A stretch of 64,000 nucleotides of DNA from NCBI GenBank assembly GCA_022710725.1, contig JAKLGK010000009.1:114036-178035 (forward strand). The letters run 5' to 3'. Source of the stretch: Verrucomicrobiota bacterium. GTDB lineage: Bacteria; Verrucomicrobiota; Kiritimatiellia; CAIQIC01; JAGNIJ01. Under the pieces are notes generated by a model, which had not been told where the DNA came from, searched no databases, and was given only the letters and a program-made list of their open reading frames with translations. The translations under genes were made by a program, and so were the position numbers. Position 1 is the stretch's first letter; every line of letters starts with the position of its first letter. This document shows, piece by piece, positions 37,101 through 42,790 of the stretch.

Positions 37101-38929
37101 ACGCCGGACACGGCCGCCGGGAACGGATTGGTGATCGTCACGCGGAACGTGAGGACCGCCGACGCGCCGACGCCCAGCGAACCGATGTTCAGGCCCGACC
37201 CGTCCAGCGGGAAGGGCGTAGGGGCGTCGTCCGGCACGGGCGAACCGTTGAGCGTGGTGCTGCCGAGTACGTAGGCGGTGTTGGAAGGAATAACGTCGAA
37301 GACCGTGGCGGATGCCAGCGGCACGGCGCCCTCGTTGTTGACCGTCAGCGTGTACAGGATGCCGTCGCCGGGGTCGAACAGCCCGTTGCCGTTGGCGTCG
37401 TTCGTGATCGAGGCCTGCTTGCCCGCCGACGCGCTCGGGACGGGCTGGATGGTCGTGCCGGCGTCCAGGTAGGGATTGGCGATCCCGGCCACGCTCGCGT
37501 CCTCGCCCCAGGCCCCCGCGATCTTGACGCCGTTCGTGGTGAACACGCGCATGCCGGTCTGGTCGTTGTCGCCGCTGGTGTCGTAGAACCGGACCGAGCG
37601 GAAGGGCACGACGTTGGACGACGCGTCGTAGCGGAAGCCGCCCGCATTGTTAGTGAACAGGCCGGTAGCCGGATTGCCGTCCCGGTCCATGAAGAGCGTG
37701 GTGTTGGTGACCGCCGTGACCCAGACAGGGCTGCCGTTGCCCGTCCCGTCCGACGACCCGGCGCCGTAGCCGGTCAGGATGGAGGGCGTGAGGGAGGTGA
37801 GCGGAATCAGCGTGCAGCCCCAGTCGTAGGAGTCGCTGTCGGCCGTCGAGGCGTCCACGTCCACGGCGATCACGGCCTGGAAGGGCACGCCGTTGGTGCT
37901 GAAGAAACGCGCGCCTGATCCGCTCGGGATCTGCACGGAACGCACGCTGCCGGCCGGCACGTTGGTGTTCCCGGAGCCCGAGAGCGTCTGGTAACCGATG
38001 TACATCGTCGAGGCAGACTGGTTGTGCAGGAAGGCGTAGACCGGCGCGCCGGAGGATGTCTGGCTGACCGGGTTGTAGTAGTCCGTGCTCCACTGTTCGC
38101 GGGGATAAAGGGTGTACCACCGGCTCTCCCAGTGCGAGAGGATGTCGCCGGTTACCATGTGCACTTGAACCGGCTTGGAAGAGACCAGCCGGGCGCCCGC
38201 CACGATTCCGCGCAGCACCTGCAGGCTCTCCCCCTGGTTGATGGTGTTGGTCTGGTCCATCGTGCCGTCGGCGTTGACGTCGACCCGGACGACGGTACCG
38301 TCCTCGGCCGCCATGGCGAAGAGCGAGCTGTACTCAAAGAGGTGGTTGTTCGAGCTGACGTTCTGGCCGACCGGCGCGTAGAAGTTCGTGCCGTAGCGCG
38401 ATGTGTCGTACACGTCCACGCCGTCCGCCAGCACCGGCCCGGGGTCGATCGGCCAGGCCACGTACGTGACCGCCACGGCCTTGGTCGCCCCGATCTTGTC
38501 CTCGCCGTCGTAGATGATCGGCGACGTGACGTGGGGCACGTTCACCGTGCTGCGCAGCACCAGGATGCTGCCCGCGTTGATGAGGTCGCTCGCGAAGCCG
38601 GGCGGTATGCCGTTGGTGGTGTTGTTGTCGCCCCACACGCGGGTGGTGGATTGCGTGGGATTGGCGATGTCGCTTTCGTAGCCGTCCTCGAAGTGGTCGT
38701 AGTAGATGATCGTGTTGGTCGAGCCCGGCGCGATGGAGACGACGTTGATGAGGTTCGTCCCGACCGTCGTGTCGCTGACGTTCGTCATCGTGCGCCAGAG
38801 TTGAAACTCGTCGAACGGAATGAAATAGGTCTGCACCGGCGCGGGCCCGGCGAGCGCGGACCCGGCGCTTGCCCACAGAAGGCCGGCCAGGCTCAACGGT
38901 TTCACGATTCGCTGCATCATCTTTTTCAT
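25109..38929 (-). CDS. Giant (4606-residue) DUF11-repeat surface protein
   Basis: The ATG at 38929 (MKKMMQRIVKPLSLAG) follows a GGGAGG ribosome site and opens a signal peptide; the frame stays open to 39304 but that part is not protein-like. Domains in order: an N-terminal IgGFc-binding-like region (about 25-440); one divergent plus about 28 DUF11-type repeats of 105-135 residues (to about 4100), in two styles, 'DLELTKxVDDxTPNVG' units and 'LAGNAPDGG..VIGxIG' units; two SdrD-B-like domains (SGYLWVDLNANGQPDE); a linker with AWETATELNNLGFHVYRS; and a C-terminal segment (LYRVRYEALKAAGV, AGDYILFYAEE) like the N-terminal domain of C25 proteases but without a peptidase domain. Likely adhesin or cell-envelope scaffold. 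No LPXTG, PEP-CTERM or T9SS tail is visible. LuxR-type regulator gene diverges from it. Confidence 0.88.
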   Translation of the reverse strand: MKKMMQRIVKPLSLAGLLWASAGSALAGPAPVQTYFIPFDEFQLWRTMTNVSDTTVGTNLINVVSIAPGSTNTIIYYDHFEDGYESDIANPTQSTTRVWGDNNTTNGIPPGFASDLINAGSILVLRSTVNVPHVTSPIIYDGEDKIGATKAVAVTYVAWPIDPGPVLADGVDVYDTSRYGTNFYAPVGQNVSSNNHLFEYSSLFAMAAEDGTVVRVDVNADGTMDQTNTINQGESLQVLRGIVAGARLVSSKPVQVHMVTGDILSHWESRWYTLYPREQWSTDYYNPVSQTSSGAPVYAFLHNQSASTMYIGYQTLSGSGNTNVPAGSVRSVQIPSGSGARFFSTNGVPFQAVIAVDVDASTADSDSYDWGCTLIPLTSLTPSILTGYGAGSSDGTGNGSPVWVTAVTNTTLFMDRDGNPATGLFTNNAGGFRYDASSNVVPFRSVRFYDTSGDNDQTGMRVFTTNGVKIAGAWGEDASVAGIANPYLDAGTTIQPVPSASAGKQASITNDANGNGLFDPGDGILYTLTVNNEGAVPLASATVFDVIPSNTAYVLGSTTLNGSPVPDDAPTPFPLDGSGLNIGSLGVGASAVLTFRVTITNPFPAAVSGVINTGTVFTSAGDYPLRAETPVLQADLELSKQVNNSSPFVGSNIVYTVTVTNRGPTNATGVAVADVLPAGLSYVSHSGGSYSTNTGVWTIGSLNVGSTTSLLITAQVLVPGAITNTAQVSAANQHDPDSTPNNNNPAEDDQASVVITGQSLIDLELRKTANTLTPNVGGNVTFTLVATNRGPNGATGVTVEDVLPAGLAYVSHSGGAYVPGSGTWTIGALAAGSSTTLQVTALVTNSGSIVNFAQVQTANETDADSTPGNNGGTTPVEDDESAVTLSVPAAIDLELVKSVSDETPDVADSIVYTLVLTNKGPNNATGITVSDVLPAGLGYVSHVGPGTYAPGTGVWTIGGPMVPGASRILQITATVEASGVITNFAQVATADEYDVDSTPGNAPPYVEDDDGLAVITVAPAADLELSKNVNDSTPNVLDNVTFTIVVTNRGPDNATGVTVEDVLPAGLAYVSHSGGAYVPGTGIWTIGNLNVGSVTSLQVTATVTNSGSIDNIAQVETANEYDTDSTPGNDVPSEDDQHDASLTVPAAADLELTKAVDDATPSVGQSIVYTVTVTNRGPDNAVNVAVHDVLPAGMSYVSHAGPGIYTPGSGVWSLGGPMIPGATRVLQVTALVTASGTVTNYAQVSASGVYDVDSTPSNAPPFIEDDDAFVVTVTPPAADLELTKSVDDSTPDVLDNVTFTVTVTNRGPDNATGVTVEDILPAGLVYVSHSGGAYVPGTGIWTIGNLNVGSVTSLHVTATVTNSGAIENIAQVQTANEYDTDSTPGNDNPAEDDQDSASLQVPTAGDLELTKTVDNGAPNVGGNITYTIVVTNRGPDAQQAVSVHDALPAGLSYVSHAGGLYNPGSGIWSIGNLNAGNSMALQITATVNASGIRTNYAQVWTAQHYDTDSTPSNAPPFVEDDDDLAVINTPPAADLELRKDADNGNPNLFDSVTFTVTVTNRGPDNATGVTVEDILPAGLGYASHTGGAYVPGTGIWTIGNLAVGSVTQLQITATVTNSGLIENIAQVQTANEYDIDSTPGNDVPSEDDQDNAFVSVGAAADLSLLKSVNDPAPNVGGSIVYTVVVSNSGPDAASGVLVEDLLPAGLSYVSHSGGTYTTNNGIWNIGNLAVGSTTTLQVTADVDAAGVFTNIAQVNDSDQYDPDSTPDNDDPNEDDQDDAVIRTPQADLELVKSVDDSTPNVTDNVTFTIVVTNKGLDAATGVTVEDVLPAGLAYVSHSGGTYDTNTAIWTIGGLAVGSSTSLQVTATVTNSGIIENIAQVDDADQYDPDSTPGNDVPSEDDQDNAVLNVPPSSDLELTKDVNNATPAAGGNVTYTITVVNQGPDDGEGISVEDILPADVTYVSHANGTYNPGAGIWNIGGLAVGSTTSLTITVTVDIDGAITNVAQVETADHFDPDSTPGNEDGTPYEDDEDDAVITASPTVDVELRKDVDLAEADPFENVTWTIVVTNKGPSDATGLNVFDPLPTNWVYVSHSSGGAYDTNTHIWTIGALPAGGSTSLSIVAYATLGVEVGGHGPVPPGYTNIAQVWTLNEPDVDSNPGNSVPSEDDEDDAFIPVRAFSDLALTKGVSDSAPYLGQQIAYTVVVTNQGPQPAVGVRVEDVLPAGLTYVSNSLGAAYNAGSGIWEIGAVWPGASTSLTIWAQVNAIGVITNVAQVNRNFHYDLDSTPDNDAPSEDDQDDAIIDAQPLADVELAKSVDKAQADPFENVTWTISVTNKGPSAATGLTVFDDLPTNWVYVSDSSGGAYDTNTHIWTIGALPAGGSTSLSIVAYATLGVEVGGHGPVPPGYTNIAQVWTMNEDDVDSTPGNDVPSEDDQDDAFIPVRAFSDLALTKTVDDPTPNVGQQIAYTVVVTNEGPQPAVGVRVEDVLPAGVTYVSNSLDGAYSDGTGIWDIGAILSGGTTSLTIWATVDSPAVITNIVQVNRNFHYDPDSTPDNDNPSEDDQDEAVITPQQADLELVKDGPEYVVAGANATFTITVTNRGPDAATGLTVEDALPAGLSYVSHSGGSYNDGTDIWTIGGLAAGSVTSLQITATVTTTGVFENVAQVETADQHDPDSTPGNDEPDEDDQDNAIVTAVQPAVQIVKTVGNDPDGWVELLLPGTNVQYRYEVFNVGDTYLVDLVVTDNVIGAIGVISGPLAPGASAVLWATNLNVTASVTNIGVVTGNPSDNDGQDLPGLPDVTDEDDAMVRIVHPSIEITKLAGHAPDGGVLDVTPGTDVVYTYIVVNTGDVPLYDVAVTDNVIGVIGTIGTMLPGATNTLTATNLNVTADVINIGTVTGDANPPEEDDRDLPVVTDNDDAEVRVVFFAIEKEDLPDPVLPGAPLSYTLWIANPSPNPVLDVVVTETYPAFFNYVGAQPPPDSGNNVWNLGTLQPGQVVPIVIDGTVSAAAPGGAVLTNRIVVGTSNAGTNSTTEETRVVTNPPPGETLIRITKRDGVDPVAPGGSLVYFLRVENLGPITATNVVVTETYDPLFSFVGSGPAPSSGNNVWNLGNLAAYAFREIAVTGTVSAAATNGTLLVDRVVADADNTPETSDEEVTLVVALPPPDVFKTDNVDPVVAGGMLVYTVRVWNASTFDTVSNVVVVETYDAHFQFGSAAPAPMAGTSNMWVLGDLPPGYVTNIVITGTVSPSTPRDATLFNTVEVFSDAGSRTVHETTDVIVPALNLTKLAGNAPDGGIEYTVAGSNVVYAYVVTNTGDTHLTIAVTDNVIGVIGTVTALAPNASATLYKTSAIPASVTNIGYAAGNPVTEGNADLAGASDVYDNDDAIVQVVAPALQLVKLAGNAADGAVEYILSGEDVVYTYAVSNAGNTHLSSIVVTDNVLGAVGAITGPLAPGATATLYATNLNVVADVTNIGVASGDPSFGDGTPIPDISNVADSDDAVVDVVAPALQLVKLAGNAADGATEYIVAGQNVIYSYAVSNAGNTYLSSILVTDDVLGVVGAITGPLAPGATATLYATNLNVVADVTNIGVASGNPTDANGNDLPDISNVTDSDDAVVDVVAPAINLVKLAGNAPDGGILYVAPGAEVVYTYAVSNSGDTFLGNLVVTDNVIGAVGVVAGPLAPGATATLHATSAIPASVTNLGVVVAQPVSAGGTALPDIGTVTDSDDAIVLVAQLSIAKEDLPDPVHAGMPLTYTLWIANPSENPVQNVVVTETYPPQFSYISANPAPDSGNNVWNLGTLQPGDVVPIVISGAVLGGTPAGSILTNRITATSNVSTGSVVETTLVVDDPPPGGAEIRITKRDEMDPVQPGSNLVYTIRVENFGPGIATNVFVIETYDPLFTFVGSGPAPSSGNNVWSLGNLAPDDFREITVTGWVSFAATDGTLLTNVARAISDNTEPSEDDETTLVSTRPPPELFKTDGPDPVFSGGILTYTITVQNASALVVSNVTVVEAYDARFQFQSAVPAPEPGTSNVWILGDLGPVSTAAIVITGIVAPDAAHGALLFNTVEVFSDSGSRTVHETTDVLAPRTLQGAFYVDCNETGVFEEDKERIQGVNVHLYRDANANSILDGDPLVDSAVTDTNGGFAFSNLWDGTWFVGWETNAAILVGATQTDGGNPDVVVIAGADAAGINQGFVPAVPLRSVSGYLWVDLNANGQPDENLALQGLNGVQVFLHPVVGGVTNPAIANTFTVTDGLGNQGWYEFNGLPLGEYAVVINLATVPPEYLPDAASQGGEIDEECNITVGLPFVGRPTPVTLAGLTAARGEGGVRVAWETATELNNLGFHVYRSDSVGGEKVRLTSGLIAGVGTGDGRSYEFVDAGADPAATLYYWVEDVSTDFQTEQHGPAVVYGEPGAGGSDSPALASFELEEQPALYRVRYEALKAAGVAIDSIDPATLKVLVDGEEVAVFVSAWRGPMKAGDYILFYAEEGAAEIRTGADALRMDEVYAGPADESGDVWYGVATEEGTLAFETQADIRRYLLIGFADEQAQVLDVTDAARPKLLYGFSWLQVSGQSGAYLGYDSGTPARLLAVDASAVREVEKLLQP
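31692..32652 (-). repeat. Recent duplication of a two-repeat DUF11 unit
   Basis: A stretch of about 160 bp at 31692-31854 is repeated without mismatch at 32490-32652, offset 798 bp (266 codons, two DUF11 units). Flanking parts of both units are also very similar but diverged. The perfect block points to recent tandem duplication or gene conversion inside the array. Confidence 0.75.
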
Positions 38930-39116
38930 GCGGACCTCCCTGCTCCCGGCCGATCTGGCCGGTCGCTTGGTTCTGTGGATACGGTTCTCAAATTGACCCC
39001 GACGCTTTTTTTCCCAGGGAGCTAATCTCGCCCGGAGTGGTGGTAATTCAATCGGCGGCTTCTGCGTATTTCTACGGAACGCTTGCAAATCAGGCCTTCG
39101 CGAGTAGGGTTTTCCC
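38930..39116. promoter_or_regulatory. Divergent control region between giant protein and LuxR regulator
   Basis: 187 bp separate the two divergent starts. It holds a GC hairpin, CCGGCC-GATCT-GGCCGG (38946-38962), which falls in the 5' leader of the giant mRNA just before its ribosome site, and AT-richer DNA at 38985-39085. No promoter pair was convincing on either strand. The regulator could act here. Confidence 0.45.
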
Positions 39117-39800
39117 ATGAATCCGGTGCGCCTTGTGCTGCTCGACGAGCAGCGGTTGTTCCGGGAATTGCTGGCGACGACGCTGGACAAGGCCCGGGAT
39201 CTCTCGGTGGTGGGCGAGGCGGGCGGCTCCTGCCGGGCGGTCGCCGTATGCCGCGAAACCCGGCCCGACGTCGCGATCATGGACCTTCGGCTCCCGCACA
39301 TCAACGAGACGGAACTCGCGACCTGCCTCCGGAAACACCTCCCGGCGCTCCGTATCGTCGCGCTGACGGACCTGACCGACGCCTACACCATCCGCCGCGC
39401 CGTGGACGCGGGACTGCAGGGTTACGTGGAAAAGGGCCAACCGCTGACGGTCCTCCTCCAGGCCGTCCGGCATGTCGCCGCCGGCGAAACCTATTTCACC
39501 GAAATATACCAGCAGCGCGTGCGCGAAACGGCCGAGGAGCCCTTCTCGTTCCCGAAGGTCCTAAGCGCCCGCGAGCAGCAGATCCTCGCGCTCGTCGCCG
39601 AAGGCCGGACCAGCCGCGCGGTCGCGCAGCAGCTCGGGTTGAGCTCGCGCACCGTGGAATCGCACCGGCGGAACATCATGAAGAAAATGGACCTCAAGGA
39701 CATGGCCGGGTTGGTCCGGTTCGCCGTCCTGCAGGGCTTCAGGTTCGAGGAGTGCCGGCTGCACGATAACGGTCAGTGCGCCGGCTGCGCCGGGAGCTGA
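39117..39800 (+). CDS. NarL/FixJ (LuxR-type) response regulator
   Basis: A 227-residue two-domain regulator. The receiver domain has the acidic pair D10-E11, phosphorylatable D56 (VAIMDLRLP) and a conserved Lys in GYVEKG; the C-terminal LuxR helix-turn-helix spans about 145-210 (LSAREQQILALVAEG, SSRTVESHRRNIMKKM). The tail bears three Cys (EECRLHDNGQCAGCAGS), not usual in the family. No histidine kinase is adjacent, so it is an orphan here. It diverges from the giant surface protein and leads into the secreted hydrolase and peptide-modification genes, so either could be its target. The hydrolase GTG follows its stop by 3 bp. Confidence 0.9.
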   Translation: MNPVRLVLLDEQRLFRELLATTLDKARDLSVVGEAGGSCRAVAVCRETRPDVAIMDLRLPHINETELATCLRKHLPALRIVALTDLTDAYTIRRAVDAGLQGYVEKGQPLTVLLQAVRHVAAGETYFTEIYQQRVRETAEEPFSFPKVLSAREQQILALVAEGRTSRAVAQQLGLSSRTVESHRRNIMKKMDLKDMAGLVRFAVLQGFRFEECRLHDNGQCAGCAGS

Positions 39801-39803
39801 AGC

Positions 39804-40949
39804 GTGAAGCCGCGGCGCACGGCCATTCTGCCGGCGGCGCTGGCCGCCCTGTCGGCCGCCGCCCAGTCCGTTCACTACGTGCGCCCCAGCGATACGAACC
39901 CGGCCATCACGAATTACGACAACTTCCACGCGGCCTTCATCCCGACCGGCGCGACATCGCGAACCCCGCTGGTCCTGTTCCTGCCCGGCACCGGAGCCTC
40001 GCCCGCGCAATACGAGGAGTTCGCGCGGCGCGCGGCCTCCAACGGCTTCCATGCGATCGGCCTGCAGTACGTGAACGGGGACACCGTTTCCACCCTGTGC
40101 GGCGGCGATTCCGACACGAACTGCCACGCCCGGATCCGCGAGGAGATCCTCTTCGGAACGAATGCCTCGCCCTGGGTGGAGGTGGATCCCGGCAACAGCG
40201 TGGCCGGCCGCCTCGAGGCGCTGCTCCGCTACCTCACCAACCAGTACCCGGCCGAAGCCTGGGGCGCCTACGTGGAGGAGGACGGTCGCGCGGCGTGGTC
40301 GAACCTGATCGTGGCCGGCCACTCCCAGGGCGCGAGCCACGCGGCGTTCCTGGCAAAAAAAGAGGCGGTCCGCCGCGCCCTGCTGTTCGGCAACGAGGCC
40401 GACTGGGTGACGGGCCTGGGCGCCGCGCCTTGGTTTTCGTGGCCATCGCCCACCCCGACCAACCGGTACATCGCCCTGACCCACCGCCAGGACATCCTGC
40501 TCCTCCAGGAGGCCACGTGGACCGCGCTGGGCGTGGCGGGCACCCAGGTCCTTGCCGAGGCGTCCACCGATCCCGCCTGCGAGTGGACACACCGCCTGGT
40601 GACCGAGGTGGCCCCGGCCACCGGGTCCGGCTGGCTGGCGTACCATTCCGCGCCCATCGCGGATCTGTATACCCCGCGCTCCAACGGCGTCCCGGTCCTC
40701 CTCCCCGTCTGGACCTGGATGCTCAACGGGCCGGCGAGCTGGCCCGCCCTGAACATCCAATGGTCGAACAGCGGGCCCGTTGTCTCGTTCGCGGCGGAGC
40801 GCGAAGCCCGCTACCGGCTTCAAGTCGCGGCGGACCTGACGGCCGGGTGGAGCAACAGCGCGGCGCTGGTGACCAATATCGATGGATGGGTGGATTGGGT
40901 CCCGCCGGGCGGCGCCCCCGCCTCGTTCTTCCGGCTGGGGCTGGAATGA
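39804..40949 (+). CDS. Secreted alpha/beta hydrolase
   Basis: A 381-residue exported hydrolase. A signal peptide (MKPRRTAILPAALAALSAAA, GTG start at 39804) precedes an alpha/beta fold: oxyanion region VLFLPGTG, nucleophile elbow GHSQGASHA, and a likely Asp/His pair in THRQD and further on. The C-terminal 60 residues (RYRLQVAADLTAGWSN, ASFFRLGLE) match the exported-protein tail seen elsewhere in the window. Substrate unknown; an esterase role is the safe reading. It starts 3 bp after the response regulator and probably shares its transcript. Confidence 0.78.
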   Translation: MKPRRTAILPAALAALSAAAQSVHYVRPSDTNPAITNYDNFHAAFIPTGATSRTPLVLFLPGTGASPAQYEEFARRAASNGFHAIGLQYVNGDTVSTLCGGDSDTNCHARIREEILFGTNASPWVEVDPGNSVAGRLEALLRYLTNQYPAEAWGAYVEEDGRAAWSNLIVAGHSQGASHAAFLAKKEAVRRALLFGNEADWVTGLGAAPWFSWPSPTPTNRYIALTHRQDILLLQEATWTALGVAGTQVLAEASTDPACEWTHRLVTEVAPATGSGWLAYHSAPIADLYTPRSNGVPVLLPVWTWMLNGPASWPALNIQWSNSGPVVSFAAEREARYRLQVAADLTAGWSNSAALVTNIDGWVDWVPPGGAPASFFRLGLE

Positions 40950-40958
40950 GGGCGCCGA

Positions 40959-40988
40959 TTGGCGAACGCACGCCGCGCGCGGTATACT
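40959..40988 (+). promoter_or_regulatory. Promoter candidate for the PqqD/radical SAM genes
   Basis: TTGGCG (40959-40964), 18-bp spacer, TATACT (40983-40988), 21 bases before the ATG at 41010, with AGAAAGG as ribosome site. Reasonable sigma-70-type match in a GC-rich region. Confidence 0.5.
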
Positions 40989-41009
40989 TCCGGACAGAAA
41001 GGGATCGAC

Positions 41010-41300
41010 ATGAGCCGTCACTTTACCCGCAGCCCCGACCTCGTGGAGCGCACCATCCGCGGCGAGCATCTCCTCGTGCCCGTCGCCCGCTCCGAGGCGA
41101 CGCTCGGCAGCCTCTTCACCCTCAACGAAACGGCCCGGTTCGTCTGGGACCGCGCCGGCGCCGGCCAGGCGGAGGACGGGATCGCCGCCGCCCTCGCCCG
41201 GGAATTCGGCGTCTCGCCCGCCCAGGCCGCGGCCGACACCCGGCGCGTGCTCGACGAACTGTTGTCCATCGGCGCACTCCGGCTGAAGGGCGGCCCATGA
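41010..41300 (+). CDS. PqqD-like peptide-binding (RRE) protein
   Basis: A 96-residue winged-helix protein of the PqqD family, the RiPP recognition element that holds a precursor leader for a radical SAM enzyme. Visible features: LLVPVARSEATLGSLFTLNETARFVWD (strand-strand-helix core, the 'LNETA..VW' motif typical of PqqD-like proteins) and AREFGVSPAQAAADTRRVLDEL. The ATG at 41010 is preferred over an in-frame ATG at 40959, which overlaps the promoter. It overlaps the radical SAM gene by ATGA, so the two are made in step. Confidence 0.87.
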   Translation: MSRHFTRSPDLVERTIRGEHLLVPVARSEATLGSLFTLNETARFVWDRAGAGQAEDGIAAALAREFGVSPAQAAADTRRVLDELLSIGALRLKGGP

Positions 41301-42376
41301 GCTGCTCCGACTGCACGATCCCCGAGATCGGCTCCGCGGACTTCCTGGACGAACTAGCCCGACGCCCGGCCGGCGAGGATACGCTGCCGATGTCCGGCAG
41401 CATCGAGCTGACGCTGCGCTGCAACCTGCGCTGCCGGCACTGCTACATCCACGCCCCCGGCGCCGCCGACGGCGAGATGGACACCGCGCGCGCGCGGAAG
41501 GTGCTCGACGCGCTGGCGGACGCCGGCGTGCTCTCCCTCCTCGTCACCGGCGGAGAGATCTTCCTGCGGCGCGACTTCCGGGAGATCTACCTCCATGCCC
41601 GGCGGCGCGGCTTCCTGATGACGCTCTTCACCAACGCCACGCGCGTGGATGACGGGCTCGCCGACTTCCTCGCGGCGCAGCCGCCCCGCCGGATCGAGAT
41701 CAGCATCTACGGGCACACCGCGGAGACGTACGAGCGCATCACCGGCGGGCCGGGCTCGTTCGCGGCGTTCCGGCGCGGCCTTGACCGGCTGGTCGCGCGG
41801 GACCTTCCCGTGTACCTCAAGAGCATGGTCCTGCGCAGCAACGTCCACGAGTTCGCCGCGATGAAGGCCTGGGCCGAATCGCTCGGCCGGCCGTTCCGGT
41901 ACGATGCGATCGTCAACGCGCGGCTCGACGGGGGCACGGAACCGTTCGCCGAGCGGCTGCCGCCCGAGGAGGCCGCGCGGTGGCAGGTCGAGGCCGACGC
42001 CGAGCCCCGGAGTCCCGCGGAGTGGCGGGGAAAGACGGAGGGCTGGGGCCCCGACCCGCGGCTCTTCCGCTGCGGGGCGGGCCGGGTGACCTTCCACGTG
42101 GATCCGCGCGGGATGCTGCATCCCTGCCTCATGTGGCGCCGGGATCCCTACGACCTGCTGGACGGGTCCGTCGCCGGATGGCGCCGGCATATGGCGGAGC
42201 TCCTGCGGCGCCGGGCACCCGCGGACAGCGAATGCGCCTCGTGCCTGGACCGCACGATGTGCCTCAACTGCGCCGCCACATCCGCCCACGAAGCCTCCGC
42301 CCCCGGGCTCCCGGCGGCCTACTATTGCGCTGTCTGCCGCGCGCGGGCGACCCGGCGGCCCTCCGCCGGCAAATAG
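41297..42376 (+). CDS. SPASM-domain radical SAM peptide-modifying enzyme
   Basis: A 359-residue radical SAM enzyme. The cluster motif C42-x3-C46-x2-C49 (LRCNLRCRHCYIH) binds the SAM-cleaving 4Fe-4S; LLVTGGEIFLRRDF follows. The C-terminal SPASM region has Cys in RCGAGRVTF, HPCLMW, ECASC, RTMCLNC and YYCAVC, enough for two auxiliary clusters. Enzymes of this build (PqqE, AnSME, mycofactocin and thioether enzymes) act on peptides. Partners here are a coupled PqqD-like protein upstream and a 55-residue peptide downstream, so C-C or C-S crosslinking of that peptide is the leading idea. Exact chemistry unknown. Confidence 0.9.
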   Translation: MSCSDCTIPEIGSADFLDELARRPAGEDTLPMSGSIELTLRCNLRCRHCYIHAPGAADGEMDTARARKVLDALADAGVLSLLVTGGEIFLRRDFREIYLHARRRGFLMTLFTNATRVDDGLADFLAAQPPRRIEISIYGHTAETYERITGGPGSFAAFRRGLDRLVARDLPVYLKSMVLRSNVHEFAAMKAWAESLGRPFRYDAIVNARLDGGTEPFAERLPPEEAARWQVEADAEPRSPAEWRGKTEGWGPDPRLFRCGAGRVTFHVDPRGMLHPCLMWRRDPYDLLDGSVAGWRRHMAELLRRRAPADSECASCLDRTMCLNCAATSAHEASAPGLPAAYYCAVCRARATRRPSAGK

Positions 42377-42387
42377 GACCGTCTACC

Positions 42388-42408
42388 GGGCCGCCGCTTC
42401 CGCGGCCC
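42388..42408 (+). terminator. GC hairpin after the radical SAM gene
   Basis: GGGCCGC (42388-42394) and GCGGCCC (42402-42408) form a 7-bp stem with a 7-nt loop, 12 bases past the stop codon, with only TT after. It may attenuate transcription before the peptide gene. Confidence 0.4.
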
Positions 42409-42433
42409 TTCGCCCCCCACGCGGCCCGTGCCG

Positions 42434-42481
42434 TTGAGCCAGCCTAGTATATATTCATATATAGCCATATGGCTATATATG
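42434..42481 (+). promoter_or_regulatory. AT-rich perfect palindrome and promoter candidate before the peptide gene
   Basis: A 26-bp perfect palindrome (42456-42481; arm CATATATAGCCAT) lies 132 bp upstream of the peptide ATG. TTGAGC (42434-42439) with an 18-bp spacer to TATATA (42458-42463) makes a promoter whose -10 box is inside the palindrome, so a bound regulator would block it. With one bulge the symmetry extends to about 42450-42486. The segment 42446-42490 is by far the most AT-rich part of this neighbourhood. The 130 bp between it and the peptide start holds no other recognised element. Confidence 0.6.
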
Positions 42482-42613
42482 GAATAAAGGACAGCACTAC
42501 CTTGGCCGGCGAGGGCGCGCGGCCGGCGAAGCGGAAATCCGGGGTTGCATCCCGACCGATCTGTGCGATAGTTCGGACGATCGCGAGCGAATCGAAGAAG
42601 AGGAGCAGGCCCT

Positions 42614-42781
42614 ATGGACAAGCAAAACGAACAGGCGCCGAAGAAGTACACCAAGCCCGCCGTGAAGCGGATCAAGCTCGAAGACAAGCGCGTGGTCTCC
42701 ATGGCCGCCTGCAAGACCGGCCCGGACGACGTGCCCTGCCAGGACGAGTTCGGCGGCCAGGGCTTCGACTACGGCTCCTGA
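42614..42781 (+). CDS. Putative RiPP precursor peptide (55 residues)
   Basis: ATG at 42614 follows GAGGAG at good spacing. The 55-residue product begins MDKQNEQAPKKYTKP and continues VKRIKLEDKRVVSMAACK, then TGPDDVPCQDEFGG and ends QGFDYGS. The front half is rich in Lys/Arg with a Y-x-K-P motif, like leader peptides read by PqqD-type proteins (lasso peptides use Y-x2-P-x-L). The rear half is acidic, Gly-rich, with Cys33 and Cys42 and a C-terminal Ser. No signal peptide. It sits between a PqqD/SPASM radical SAM pair and an HPr-kinase-like gene, 9 bp before the latter. No family is recognised; the precursor role is inferred from size, composition and context. Confidence 0.8.
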   Translation: MDKQNEQAPKKYTKPAVKRIKLEDKRVVSMAACKTGPDDVPCQDEFGGQGFDYGS

Positions 42782-42790
42782 TCCCGCGTC

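Noticed and set aside
25109..38929. CRISPR array suspected from the regular spacing of similar segments
   Set aside because: The period is about 320-400 bp, similarity is at protein level with DUF11 motifs, and the frame is open throughout. No short repeat-spacer array was seen anywhere in the window.
38930..39304. N-terminal extension of the giant protein by 125 residues
   Set aside because: The extension would overlap the regulator gene and has no protein-like pattern, whereas ATG at 38929 has GGGAGG and a signal peptide.
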